From contig NZ_JANUCJ010000002.1 in assembly GCF_024807615.1 (NCBI RefSeq), positions 620,001-684,000 of the forward strand: 64,000 bases of DNA, in the 5' to 3' direction. This DNA comes from Tsukamurella ocularis. Its GTDB lineage: Bacteria > Actinomycetota > Actinomycetes > Mycobacteriales > Mycobacteriaceae. The notes under the pieces were generated by a model. That model had not been told where the DNA came from. It worked only from the letters and a program-made list of their open reading frames with translations, and did no database searches. This document shows, piece by piece, positions 19,069 to 31,767 of the stretch. How positions within the stretch are numbered: position 1 is the stretch's first letter; every line of letters starts with the position of its first letter. A program made the translations under genes and the position numbers.

Positions 19069-19865
19069 TAGACCGCCACCGGAGCCTTGATCGCGGGATG
19101 GTGCACGTAGTCGTGGATCGTGATGTCGCCGTATTCGTAGTCGAAGACACTGGGCCGCTCGGCGAGCTCGAGCCGCGGGTACGGATACGGGTCGCGGCTG
19201 AGCTGCTCGGTGACCTGCTCGACGTGGTTGTCGTAGATGTGGCAGTCGCCACCGGTCCACACGAAGTCGCCGGGCTCGAGGCCCACCTGCGCGGCCACCA
19301 TGTGCGTGAGCAGCGCGTAGCTCGCGATGTTGAACGGGACGCCGAGGAACAGGTCGGCGCTGCGCTGGTAGAGCTGGCAACTGAGCCTGCCGTCCGCCGC
19401 GTAGAACTGGAAGAAGGCGTGGCAGGGCGGGAGGGCCATGTTCTCGATCTCCGCGACGTTCCACGCGGAGACGATGTTGCGCCGGCTGGACGGGTTGGTG
19501 CGCAGAGTGTCGATCGCCTTGCTGATCTGGTCGATGTGCTCGCCGTTCGGGGTGGGCCAGCTGCGCCACTGCACGCCGTAGACGGGGCCGAGCTCGCCGT
19601 CCGGCGCCGCCCACTCGTCCCAGATGGTGACGCCGTTGTCCTGCAGCCACTTGACGTTCGAGTCGCCGCGCAGGAACCACAGCAGCTCGTAGGCGATGGA
19701 CTTCATGTGTACCCGCTTGGTGGTGATGAGCGGGAAGCCCTGCGACAGGTCGTACCGGAGCTGGCGCCCGAAGACGCTGCGGGTCCCGGTGCCCGTGCGG
19801 TCGGGCCGGTGCGTGCCGTTCTCCAGCACGTCGCGGAGCAGGTCTTCGTAGGGCGTCGCGATCAC
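19068..19865 (-). CDS. thyA: Thymidylate synthase
   Basis: A 265-residue folate-dependent enzyme methylating dUMP to dTMP. Catalytic Cys148 lies in [11 protein letters not shown]; the N-terminal phosphate-binding DRTGTGTRS and C-terminal [14 protein letters not shown] are conserved. GTG at 19865 has no Shine-Dalgarno, and TAGACT ends 6 bases upstream, fitting leaderless expression. The flavin-dependent ThyX found nearby in mycobacteria is absent from this block. Confidence 0.95.
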   Translation of the reverse strand: MIATPYEDLLRDVLENGTHRPDRTGTGTRSVFGRQLRYDLSQGFPLITTKRVHMKSIAYELLWFLRGDSNVKWLQDNGVTIWDEWAAPDGELGPVYGVQWRSWPTPNGEHIDQISKAIDTLRTNPSSRRNIVSAWNVAEIENMALPPCHAFFQFYAADGRLSCQLYQRSADLFLGVPFNIASYALLTHMVAAQVGLEPGDFVWTGGDCHIYDNHVEQVTEQLSRDPYPYPRLELAERPSVFDYEYGDITIHDYVHHPAIKAPVAV

Positions 19866-19874
19866 GTGCCTAGT

Positions 19875-20151
19875 CTAGAGCGGAGCCCCGACAACCTTCG
19901 GCGCGGCGCGACCGCGTCCGTCCGGCGCGGACCAGCCTGCGTTCAGCGCCGCGCACGCGACGCGCTGCTGGCCGATCTCCGCGAGGTTCTTCATCAGCTC
20001 GGCATTGACCCACGCGACGTGATGGCCGACGGCCAGGTCGGCGTCCGCCGGCCAGGGGAACTCCGACAGCTCGTCGACCGGAAGTCGTCGGGCGTCAGCT
20101 CGGTGTTCGGTGTCGACGGTGTGCCGCCCGCTCGGGTCGTCGACGACCTGG
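19875..20151 (-). pseudogene. Start-less coding remnant between the reductase gene and thyA
   Basis: On the minus strand a frame runs about 91 codons from a TGA near 20157 to TAG at 19877, with clear codon bias and protein-like content (FPWPADADLAVGHH, VAWVNAELMKNLAEIG). It has no ATG, GTG or TTG anywhere in frame. A second frame upstream (TPNTELTPDDF) could be its displaced 5' part, suggesting a frameshift near 20085. The helical Trp/His-rich segment is not one I recognise. It is either a decayed gene or one that needs a non-standard start. Its stop overlaps the thyA -10. Confidence 0.5.
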
Positions 20152-20600
20152 CTACATCAACTGCGCAGCGACCGTAGCGCCCAAGTTCCAGCACGCCTCG
20201 AGGTCCGCCCTCGACGGCTTGCCCGACACGACGACGTGCGGCGTCGCCTTCACCCAACCGAGCCCGGCGGTGATCGAATCCACCGCGCGCTCGGCGCCCT
20301 CGCCGCCCTCGTTCGCATGCAGGTACAGCCCGAAGGGCCGGTCGCGGGTCGAATCGAGGCACGGGTAGTAGATCGTGTCGAAGGCGTGCTTGAGCGCCCC
20401 GGAGATGTAGCCGAGGTTCGCCGGCGAGCCGAGGACGTAGCCGTCCGCGGCCAGCACGTCCGACGCGGTCACGGCGAGCGCAGCGCGCCGCACGACCTCG
20501 ACGCCCTCGATCTCGGGGTCGGTGGCTCCCGCGATCACCGCCTCGAACATCTCCTGGCAGTGCGGAGACGGCGTGTGATGGATCACGAGGAGCACGGCCA

Positions 20601-20601
<1 letters not shown>
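20152..20601 (-). CDS. Flavodoxin-like NADPH-dependent FMN reductase
   Basis: A 149-residue flavodoxin-fold protein. It begins with a beta strand and phosphate loop (MAVLLVIHHTPSPHCQEMFE) and has ADGYVLGSPANLGYISGALK, the flavin-ring loop typical of NADPH-dependent FMN reductases and WrbA-like proteins. The electron acceptor is unknown. ATG at 20601 shares one base with the TGA of the gene before it (TGATG), so it is coupled to the membrane protein and probably to dapB. Confidence 0.78.
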
Positions 20602-22218
<1,617 letters not shown>

Positions 22219-22222
22219 CCCG

Positions 22223-22831
22223 TCAGCTGGTGGGGAGCGCGGCGACCACCGCGGTCGCCGCGCGCCGCCAGCCCTCGAGGTCGGGAACCGCAGTGATGGT
22301 GCCCGCCACGAGCACCACGTGCACGAGGTATTTGTCGGTCACGACGCGCATCACGGGGAAATCGTCGTCGCGGACGACGGGCTCGACGACGGTGCGCCGC
22401 CCCACCCCGGAAAGCACGGTCGATCCGGGAGCGATGATGCGGGTGAGCATCTCATCGGTGATCTCACCACCCAACGACGGCGTGACCGCCTTGATGGTCG
22501 CGATGAGCGAGGTCCACCGCCGCAACTCCCCTGTGGTGGGTGTGCCGTAGTAGCTGCACTTGTGCGAGTAGGTCCCGTCGGTGAGCCGGAGGTCCGTCGG
22601 CTGCACCTGTGTGATGGCGACGCCGGTGAGGGCGGACATCTCCGCCGGTGTGAGGAGGCAGTCCGTGGGGAGCACCTGCTCCCGCCACGGTCCGTCCCGG
22701 CGCGGCACCGTCCAGTCGGGATCTGGCACTGCGACGCCGTCCACGGCCTGCGTGCAGCCTCCGGTGGCGACGAGCGCCAGGAGGAGCGCCACACCGATGG
22801 CACGCGCCTGTGGCCGACGTCGAGGGTGCAC
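22223..22831 (-). CDS. Lipoprotein of unknown function
   Basis: A 202-residue lipoprotein. Basic n-region HPRRRPQARA, hydrophobic core IGVALLLALVATGG and lipobox Cys near residue 25 (ATGGC). The mature part has two further Cys residues (DCLLTP and HKCSYYG) that could form a disulfide, and the overall layout recalls actinobacterial DUF3558-type lipoproteins; that match is tentative. GTG at 22831 follows TACTGT by 5 bases, suggesting leaderless expression. It ends 4 bp from the convergent mmcQ-type gene. Confidence 0.75.
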   Translation of the reverse strand: MHPRRRPQARAIGVALLLALVATGGCTQAVDGVAVPDPDWTVPRRDGPWREQVLPTDCLLTPAEMSALTGVAITQVQPTDLRLTDGTYSHKCSYYGTPTTGELRRWTSLIATIKAVTPSLGGEITDEMLTRIIAPGSTVLSGVGRRTVVEPVVRDDDFPVMRVVTDKYLVHVVLVAGTITAVPDLEGWRRAATAVVAALPTS

Positions 22832-22894
22832 ACCCCACAGTATCGACCGGCGGGGTCTCGGCGGTGCGAGGACCGACGACCTACCCTTGCGCAC

Positions 22895-23866
22895 ATGGAC
22901 GTGACCATCCGGACCTTCGTGGACGACGCGGACGACTGCTTCGACGTCGTCCACCACGCCGCGACGGACGCCGCCACGCGGGCGTTGGCCGCACCGTCGG
23001 GCCTGATCTGGGTGGACGTGCTCGACCCGACCGAGGCCGAGTTCGCCCCCTTCGTCGAGACCATGGGACTCGACAAGCTGGCAGTGGAGGACGCGCTCAC
23101 CGTTCATGAGCGGCCGAAGTCCCTGCGCTACGGCGAGATCCTGTTCGTCACCGCCTACACGGTGGCCGAAGACGGTGCCACGAGCCGGGTCTCGCTGTTC
23201 CTGTTCGAGCACGGAGTGCTCACGGTGCGTCTGGGCGAGGGCTTCCCCGTCGATGACGTCGCAGAGAACATCTCGGACAACGCGGACCTGCTGCAGTATG
23301 GGCCGAAATCGCTGGAGCTGATGTTGCTGGACGCCGTCGTCGACGGGTACACGGCGCGGGTGACCGCGGTGGACGAGCGCCTCGACGACGTGGAATCGAT
23401 CCTGTTCGACGGCCGCTCGAGCGACCGGGTCTCCCAGATCACCTTCGATCTGCACAAGCAGGTGGGCGAGCTGCGCCGCATCGTCCTCCCGATGCGCGAT
23501 GTGGTGGGCGCAGTGCTGCGACGCGTGTCCGCAGCACCCGATCTGCACGATCTCCTGCCCTACGCCGAGGACGTCTACGACCACACCATGCGCGCTGCGG
23601 ACTGGACGGAGGGCCTGCGCGACAATGTCGAATCCGTGCGCTCCACCAACCTGGCCCTCGTCGACAACCAGCTCAACACGGTGATGAAGAAGCTCACCAG
23701 TTGGGCGGCGATCATCGCGGTGCCCACCGCCATCACCGGCTACTTCGGCCAGAACGTGCCCTACCCGGGCTTCGGCAAGGAGTGGGGCTTCTGGTTAAGC
23801 CTTCTGATGATGCTCACCCTGGCCGGCGGCCTGTACTCGGCCTTCAAGCGCCGCGGCTGGCTCTGA
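22895..23866 (+). CDS. corA: CorA family divalent-cation (Mg2+) transporter
   Basis: A 323-residue pentameric-channel-type protein. It has a large N-terminal cytoplasmic domain with long stalk helix, and two C-terminal transmembrane segments (about residues 265-283 and 296-314). The pore signature, usually GMN, reads GQN (TGYFGQNVPYPGF); I believe this variant is common in one actinobacterial CorA branch, so loss of function is not implied. ATG at 22895 follows TACCCT by 7 bases (leaderless). Its 3' end overlaps the convergent MMPL gene by 23 bp. Confidence 0.9.
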   Translation: MDVTIRTFVDDADDCFDVVHHAATDAATRALAAPSGLIWVDVLDPTEAEFAPFVETMGLDKLAVEDALTVHERPKSLRYGEILFVTAYTVAEDGATSRVSLFLFEHGVLTVRLGEGFPVDDVAENISDNADLLQYGPKSLELMLLDAVVDGYTARVTAVDERLDDVESILFDGRSSDRVSQITFDLHKQVGELRRIVLPMRDVVGAVLRRVSAAPDLHDLLPYAEDVYDHTMRAADWTEGLRDNVESVRSTNLALVDNQLNTVMKKLTSWAAIIAVPTAITGYFGQNVPYPGFGKEWGFWLSLLMMLTLAGGLYSAFKRRGWL

Positions 23867-25979
23867 GCCGCGGCCACCAGTTCGCCGTTCCCGCGATGCG
23901 CATGAACGCGGGCAGCAGCACCAGCCGCACGAGCGTGGCATCGAGGAGCACGGCGATGGCGAGGCCCACGCCCAGCATTCGCATGAAGGACACCTCGGAG
24001 AAGCCGATCGCGGCGAAGACCACAGCCATGAGGAGCGCGGCAGCGGTGACCACCCGTGCGGTGCTTGCGATGCCGCGGGCCACTGCCTCGTCGTTCGCGG
24101 CGCGGTCCCGGCCGGGCAGCTCCTGCCACTCCTCGCGGATCCGGGACAGGAGGAAGACCTCGTAGTCCATGGACAGTCCGAAGGCGATGCAGAACATCAG
24201 CACCGGCATGTCCGCGATGAGGTGGCCCGTCACCGTGGTCCCCAGCCCGCCGAGGTGCCCCTCCTGGAAGATCCACACCATCGCGCCGAAGGTGGCCGAG
24301 AGCGAGAGCACGTTGAGCGCCAGCGCCTTCAGCGGCAGCAGCACGCTACCGGTGAGCAGGAACAGCAGCAGGAACGTCGTGATCGCGATCGCCACAAGGA
24401 CCCGCGGCACCGCCCCGAGGATGGAGTCGACGGCGTCCCGGTCCGCCTGCGCCGCACCGGCGAAGAGCGTCGGGGCGGGCGCGGTTACCGCGCGCAGCGC
24501 GTCCAGCTGGGAGCCGCCTTCCGCCGACCGCGGGTCGTGCTCGCTCGCCACCGTGATCAGGCGCGCGAAGCCCGCCCGGGCCGTCGGGTCACCGTCTGCG
24601 ACGCGGGCGCCGCGCAGCCACGTCCCGTCCGGTCCGACGACGGCACCCGTGCCGGCGGTCCGGGACAGCTCCCGGACGTAGTCCTCGGTGCCCGACGGTG
24701 CGCCCTCCGGTAGCAGGATCAGCACGTCTGCCGTGGGATTCGGGTGGAAGCCGGTACGCAGCTCGTCGCCGACGGCGTGCGACGAGGCGGCGGTCGGCAG
24801 GGTCCGGTCATCGGGGTAGCCGAGCTTCGCTCCGAGGAAGGGCACGCCGAGCGCGACCAGCAGCGCCACCACGGCGATGCCGAGTGGGACCGCCCGGCGC
24901 TGCACGGCTTTCACCGCCCGGTACCAGCGGGATTCGTCCGTCGGCCGTGGACCGCGGCCCACCCGGAGCCGGTCGATGCGATCGCCCAGCAGCGTCAGGA
25001 TCGCCGGCGTCACGATCAGGGTCGCGATGGCGGTGAACCCGACGACGACCAGTCCGGCGTAGGCGAAGGAGCGCAGGAAGTACATGGGGAACAACACCAT
25101 CGCGGCGAGGCTGAGGCCCACAGTGATCGCCGAGAACAGGACCGTGCGCCCCGCTGTCGCCATGGCTGTCACGAGCGCCTCATCGCGGCCGCGGGCCGGC
25201 ACCTCCTCGCGATATCGACTCACCACCAGGAGCGTGTAGTCGATCGCCAGTGCCAGGCTCATGGCGGTGATGAGGTTGAGCGCGAACACCGAGACGTCGG
25301 TGACCTCCGCCACGAGCCGCAGCAGTCCGGACGTCGCGATGATCGCCGCGATCCCCACCACGACGGGCACCGCGGCGGCGACGAGCCCACCGAACGCCCA
25401 CACGAGGACGAGGAAGGTGAGCGGCAGAGCGATCAGCTCCGCCCGCACCAGGTCCTTGCCGGACTGCTCGTTGATCTGCAGGTAGGTCATGGCCTCGCCG
25501 CCGGCCTCGACCTGTACTCCGTCGGGCGGGCGCGGCAGGCGGTCGACGATCGCGCGGGCGTGGTCGGGTGCGTTCCCGGTGCCGCCGGTCAGGCTCGCGA
25601 CGACGAGGCCGGTACGCCCGTCCGCCGACGTCAGGCGCGTCGCCGCGGCCGGATCGGCCCAAGCGGACACGGCGGACTGCACCGCGGGGGCGCGGTGGAC
25701 CGCCTCTGTGATCGCGCGACCATGGTCCGCCGCGGCGGGCAACGCTTCGGGGGTCAGCGCGCGCACCGTCAGCACCAGCGAGGACCCGCCGCGCCCGAAG
25801 TCGTCCTCCAGGACCTGCTGCGCACGGGCGGATTCCGCGCCCGGGTCGGTGCTGCCGCCACTGCGGAGGGCGCCGCCGACCCCGGCGCCGAAAATGCCCA
25901 GCACCACGAGAAGCAGCAGCGACGCCGCGAGCACGCTGCGGGGGCGTGCGGCGACGGCGCGGGTCAGCCGGGCGATCAC
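23844..25979 (-). CDS. MMPL/RND family membrane transporter
   Basis: A 711-residue RND-type exporter. One N-terminal transmembrane segment precedes a periplasmic domain, then a five-to-six-helix bundle with ALAIDYTLLVVSRYREE; the second half repeats the plan with FGLSMDYEVFLLSRIREE. The Asp-Tyr pairs are the proton-relay motif of MMPL proteins, which export lipids or siderophores. GTG at 25979 overlaps the acyltransferase stop by 4 bp. As the last gene of the hydroxylase-acyltransferase operon it may export that pathway's product. Confidence 0.9.
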   Translation of the reverse strand: MIARLTRAVAARPRSVLAASLLLLVVLGIFGAGVGGALRSGGSTDPGAESARAQQVLEDDFGRGGSSLVLTVRALTPEALPAAADHGRAITEAVHRAPAVQSAVSAWADPAAATRLTSADGRTGLVVASLTGGTGNAPDHARAIVDRLPRPPDGVQVEAGGEAMTYLQINEQSGKDLVRAELIALPLTFLVLVWAFGGLVAAAVPVVVGIAAIIATSGLLRLVAEVTDVSVFALNLITAMSLALAIDYTLLVVSRYREEVPARGRDEALVTAMATAGRTVLFSAITVGLSLAAMVLFPMYFLRSFAYAGLVVVGFTAIATLIVTPAILTLLGDRIDRLRVGRGPRPTDESRWYRAVKAVQRRAVPLGIAVVALLVALGVPFLGAKLGYPDDRTLPTAASSHAVGDELRTGFHPNPTADVLILLPEGAPSGTEDYVRELSRTAGTGAVVGPDGTWLRGARVADGDPTARAGFARLITVASEHDPRSAEGGSQLDALRAVTAPAPTLFAGAAQADRDAVDSILGAVPRVLVAIAITTFLLLFLLTGSVLLPLKALALNVLSLSATFGAMVWIFQEGHLGGLGTTVTGHLIADMPVLMFCIAFGLSMDYEVFLLSRIREEWQELPGRDRAANDEAVARGIASTARVVTAAALLMAVVFAAIGFSEVSFMRMLGVGLAIAVLLDATLVRLVLLPAFMRIAGTANWWPRLRASRGA

Positions 25980-26812
25980 AGCGCTGCGAGGAAGGAACGG
26001 ACCTCGTCGAGGCATCCGGCCGCACGCATCCGCTCGGCGTCGAAGAGCACGAGGAAGTCGGCCATCTCGAAATCGGGGTCGTACGAGGGCAAGCCGCAGA
26101 CGACGCCGCCGTACCGGACGGCGATCCGGATCGTGGGCGGAACGAGGTCCTCGTCGGCGCCGTCGGGCCGCGGGAGCTCATCGATGGGGACCCCGTCGAC
26201 GGCGACGGGCCGGATCGGATCGGCGCGGACCGCACCGTCGGCGAGCGCGTCGTTGTCGGCGAGGAAGCCGAGCGCGGCACGGACCAGCGCGGCACGCGAA
26301 TGTACGCCGTCCTCCATACGGACCGACATGCAGCCCATCGCGAACTGGAATCCGGAGCGCTCGTAGAAGGTCAGCAGTGCGATCCGTAGCAGCACCGACA
26401 CCACCCCGCCCCGGTATCGCGTAGCGATGGTGGCGCGCCCCCACTCGGCGACGTCGTCGGCCATCGCGGCGAACGCCGGGCTGAGCCGGAACATGCTGGT
26501 GGTGAATACCTCCCGCTGCCCACTCGGCGCGGGCAGGATGATCCGGTAGCAGCCCACGATCTCGTCGGTCGGGTCGTGCCGTACGAGGAGGTGGGCGCTG
26601 TAGTCGTCGAACCGGTCCACGTCGATCGGCCGGCCGAGCCGCTCGCTGATCACGGCCCCGGGCAGCGGCGCGCCGAGCTCGGTGGAGAAGGCGTCGTACC
26701 GCAGGGCCTGTGCACGTTCGATGTCGCGCGGGTCCTCGGCGACGAAGACCGTGAACGGGGTGCGTTCGGTCGCCGCGAAGAGCACAGTGCCCGCCGGTGT
26801 CCTCGTGGTCAT
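25976..26812 (-). CDS. OlsB-like GNAT N-acyltransferase
   Basis: A 278-residue protein of the GNAT branch that includes ornithine N-acyltransferase OlsB (hemolysin-type). Landmarks: IERAQALRYDAFSTELGA, DRFDDYSAHLLVRH, EIVGCYRIILP, and AEWGRATIATRYRGGVVSVL (acyl-donor loop). OlsB moves 3-hydroxyacyl groups from ACP to ornithine's alpha-amine. Beside an amine N-hydroxylase the acceptor may be hydroxy-ornithine or hydroxy-lysine, giving a hydroxamate; this is inference. ATG overlaps the hydroxylase stop by 4 bp (ATGA). Confidence 0.78.
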   Translation of the reverse strand: MTTRTPAGTVLFAATERTPFTVFVAEDPRDIERAQALRYDAFSTELGAPLPGAVISERLGRPIDVDRFDDYSAHLLVRHDPTDEIVGCYRIILPAPSGQREVFTTSMFRLSPAFAAMADDVAEWGRATIATRYRGGVVSVLLRIALLTFYERSGFQFAMGCMSVRMEDGVHSRAALVRAALGFLADNDALADGAVRADPIRPVAVDGVPIDELPRPDGADEDLVPPTIRIAVRYGGVVCGLPSYDPDFEMADFLVLFDAERMRAAGCLDEVRSFLAAL

Positions 26813-28089
26813 GGCGACTCCTCCTGGTGCAGCGCGCGGGCGATCTCACCCGCGCGGACGGCGACGTTGGACAGCAGCGTGGTCCCGAGACCGTGGCCGG
26901 GTAGATCGGCGCCCTGTACGTACAGGCCGGGCACCTCGGCACCGTCGATCACGGCGCGGTGCGAGCGGGCGACGTGCAGGTCGCCGCCCGGCGAAGCGAT
27001 GCCGTCCAGCCCGGTGAGGCCGCCGGGCCGGAATCCGGTGGCGCAGACGACGGCGTCGAAGGTCGCCGCAGTGCGCTCGCCGGTGGTGAGGCGGCGCAGT
27101 TCGGCCGCGACGCCGCCGCCGGGCGCGGCCTGCGCGGCGACCACCGCGCTGGTGCGGTGCACGCCCAATCGGCGTGGGCCGCTTACCTTCTGCCGGTACC
27201 AGCGGTCGTAAAGCTCGCGAGTCAACGCGTGCTCGACCGCCGCGTAATTGGTGTTGCCGTGCCGATGCAACAGCGCCTCCCGCGTCTCCGACGGCGCGGC
27301 GGCGAACTCGTCGACCACGTCCGGGTCGAAGACCTGGTTGACGAAGGGACTCTCGTCCACGTCCGCGAGCCCGAATCCGTGGAAGGCGAGGTCGACGCGA
27401 GCCCCCGCGTCATGCAGGTGCAGCGCCACCTCGGCCGCGGATTGACCGCCGCCCACCACGAGGAAGCTCGCGCCCGCAACCCCGTCGGGGAGATCGCGCT
27501 CCAGCTCACCGAGCCGCGGGACGAGGTCGATGTTGTGAAAGACACGCCGCGGGTCGAGCCCGTCCGTCCACGCGGGCAAGACGGGCCGCAGGCCGCGCGC
27601 CACGACCACCGACTGTGCGCGGGTGACCCGCTCGTCGCCGTCCGGGCCACGATGGGTGACGGCGAACCGCGGCCCCTCGGAGCACCGAGCGAGGCCCGTC
27701 ACCGTGCGGCCGTACCGCACCCGGTCCGCGAACGGCGTGGCCGCCCAGGCCAGGTAGTCCGCGAACTCGGCTCGCTCGGGAGTGAGCACGGCGCGGTTGA
27801 CGAAGTCCACGAGCCGATCCCGGGCACCGAGGTACGCGACGAAGGAGAACGGACTGGCCTGGTTGCGCAACGTCACCAGGTCCTTGAGGAAGCTGATCTG
27901 CATGGACGTGCCCGGGAGCAGCATGCCCGGATGCCAGGCGAACGCTTCCCGCCGCTCCAGGAACCGCACGGTGCCGATCCGCTCCGGCACCTCCGCGAGT
28001 GCGATCGCCAGCGCCAGGTTGGCGGGTCCGAATCCGACCCCGAGTACGTCGACGACGTCGCCGTCGTCCACCGGTTCCGTCTCGCGCAT
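26809..28089 (-). CDS. L-ornithine/L-lysine N-monooxygenase (siderophore hydroxylase family)
   Basis: A 426-residue flavoprotein of the SidA/PvdA/IucD/MbtG family, hydroxylating the side-chain amine of ornithine or lysine for hydroxamate siderophores. FAD site: GVGFGPANLALAIAL (residues 14-28). Substrate region: MQISFLKDLVTLRNQASPF. NADPH site: LVVGGGQSAAEVALHL. C-terminal CATGFRPGG completes the set. ATG at 28089 has AAAGGG upstream. First gene of a three-gene operon with 4-bp overlaps. No IdeR-like iron box is visible upstream, unusual for such a gene. Confidence 0.88.
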   Translation of the reverse strand: MRETEPVDDGDVVDVLGVGFGPANLALAIALAEVPERIGTVRFLERREAFAWHPGMLLPGTSMQISFLKDLVTLRNQASPFSFVAYLGARDRLVDFVNRAVLTPERAEFADYLAWAATPFADRVRYGRTVTGLARCSEGPRFAVTHRGPDGDERVTRAQSVVVARGLRPVLPAWTDGLDPRRVFHNIDLVPRLGELERDLPDGVAGASFLVVGGGQSAAEVALHLHDAGARVDLAFHGFGLADVDESPFVNQVFDPDVVDEFAAAPSETREALLHRHGNTNYAAVEHALTRELYDRWYRQKVSGPRRLGVHRTSAVVAAQAAPGGGVAAELRRLTTGERTAATFDAVVCATGFRPGGLTGLDGIASPGGDLHVARSHRAVIDGAEVPGLYVQGADLPGHGLGTTLLSNVAVRAGEIARALHQEESP

Positions 28090-28223
28090 CACACCCTTTC
28101 CCACCGACGTCGGGGCGGGTGGCCGTGCATCCGCCTGAACGGATCGTAACCCTGCAAAGATCCTGTACACCGTACTTGATGACAGATTTGTCACGCTTTG
28201 CAGTGTGAAATACCTCGCAGGCG
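28090..28223 (-). promoter_or_regulatory. Intergenic region with nested palindromes before the hydroxylase operon
   Basis: Outer arms ctgcaaag (28152-28159) and ctttgcag (28196-28203) are perfect 8-bp inverted repeats. Between them lies TGACA-GATT-TGTCA (28180-28193). The stretch is AT-rich for this genome. It could be an operator with two half-site classes or an mRNA cruciform near the promoter. I see no convincing -35/-10 pair. Confidence 0.45.
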
Positions 28224-30929
<2,706 letters not shown>

Positions 30930-31018
30930 CGGAGAATCCTCCTACACCGGGGGCGACGCCGCAGGAGGTGGACCGAGCCGAAGGCGAACGGACCCGAACG
31001 GGTATTCCCCGTGAGCGA

Positions 31019-31741
31019 TCAGCGCGCGGAGACGGCCTGTGCGTGCATCTCCCAGAACAGGATCTCGGCGGGCTCGGTGGCGATCGCCGTGAGTGCACCG
31101 GTGTGGACGGTGCGCAGCGCGTCACCCTCACCGAGCCGGTCGTCGCCGACGGCGACGGCACCGGAGACCACGAAGAGGTGCCCGTACGGCGCCGGCGGCA
31201 GGACGACCGACTCCTCCGCCGCCAGCCGGGCGGCGTACAGCGCGGCGGCGTCGTTGTTGATCGCCACTGCCGGGTCGCGGCCCGCGATCCCCGAGGCGAC
31301 GAGGACCAGGCCGCGACCACCGAGGGGGACGTCGGCGGTGCGATACTCCGGCTCGCCCCCGGGCTCGTTCGGCGGCAACCACATCTGGACGACCCTCGCG
31401 ACCACGCCGGTGGAGCGCGGGTTCTGCTCGCGGTGGTTGACCCCGCTGCCCGCGCTCATCGCTTGCACCTGGCCGGCGCGAACCAGGCCGGTCTCGCCGG
31501 ACGAGTCGTCGTGGTGCACCTCGCCCGCGATCACCCAGGTGACGATCTCAGCGTCGCGGTGGAAGTGCCGATCGACGCCCGAGCCCGGGTCGATGAGGTC
31601 GTCGTTGTGCACGAGCAGCTGCCCGTGCGCGTTCTCACCCAGATCGAAGTTGCCGGTGAAGGGCATCGACTGCCGCGTGTAGATCCCCTCGCCACGCCAG
31701 TGCGTGCGATCGGCGGCCGGGACGATCCTGCTCTCGCTCAC
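31019..31741 (-). CDS. Pirin family protein
   Basis: A 240-residue bicupin of the pirin family, some of which are quercetinases or redox-sensitive regulators. The N-terminal cupin metal site is visible: VDRHFHRDAEIVTWV supplies two His, VHHDDSS a third, and SAGSGVNHREQN the usual Glu/His region. GTG at 31741 follows TAGGCT by 6 bases with no ribosome site (leaderless). Substrate unknown. It lies 26 bp past the end of the alcohol dehydrogenase gene on the same strand. Confidence 0.85.
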   Translation of the reverse strand: MSESRIVPAADRTHWRGEGIYTRQSMPFTGNFDLGENAHGQLLVHNDDLIDPGSGVDRHFHRDAEIVTWVIAGEVHHDDSSGETGLVRAGQVQAMSAGSGVNHREQNPRSTGVVARVVQMWLPPNEPGGEPEYRTADVPLGGRGLVLVASGIAGRDPAVAINNDAAALYAARLAAEESVVLPPAPYGHLFVVSGAVAVGDDRLGEGDALRTVHTGALTAIATEPAEILFWEMHAQAVSAR

Positions 31742-31767
31742 CCCGACAGCCTAGGCCGGTACCGCCG

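Noticed and set aside
22895-23866. CorA with a destroyed pore motif
   Set aside because: GQN replaces GMN, but the surrounding NVPYPGF sequence is intact and I believe this variant is normal for an actinobacterial CorA branch.
28090-28223. IdeR iron box upstream of the hydroxylase operon
   Set aside because: I looked for the 19-bp TTAGGTTAGGCTAACCTAA pattern and found no acceptable match, only unrelated palindromes.
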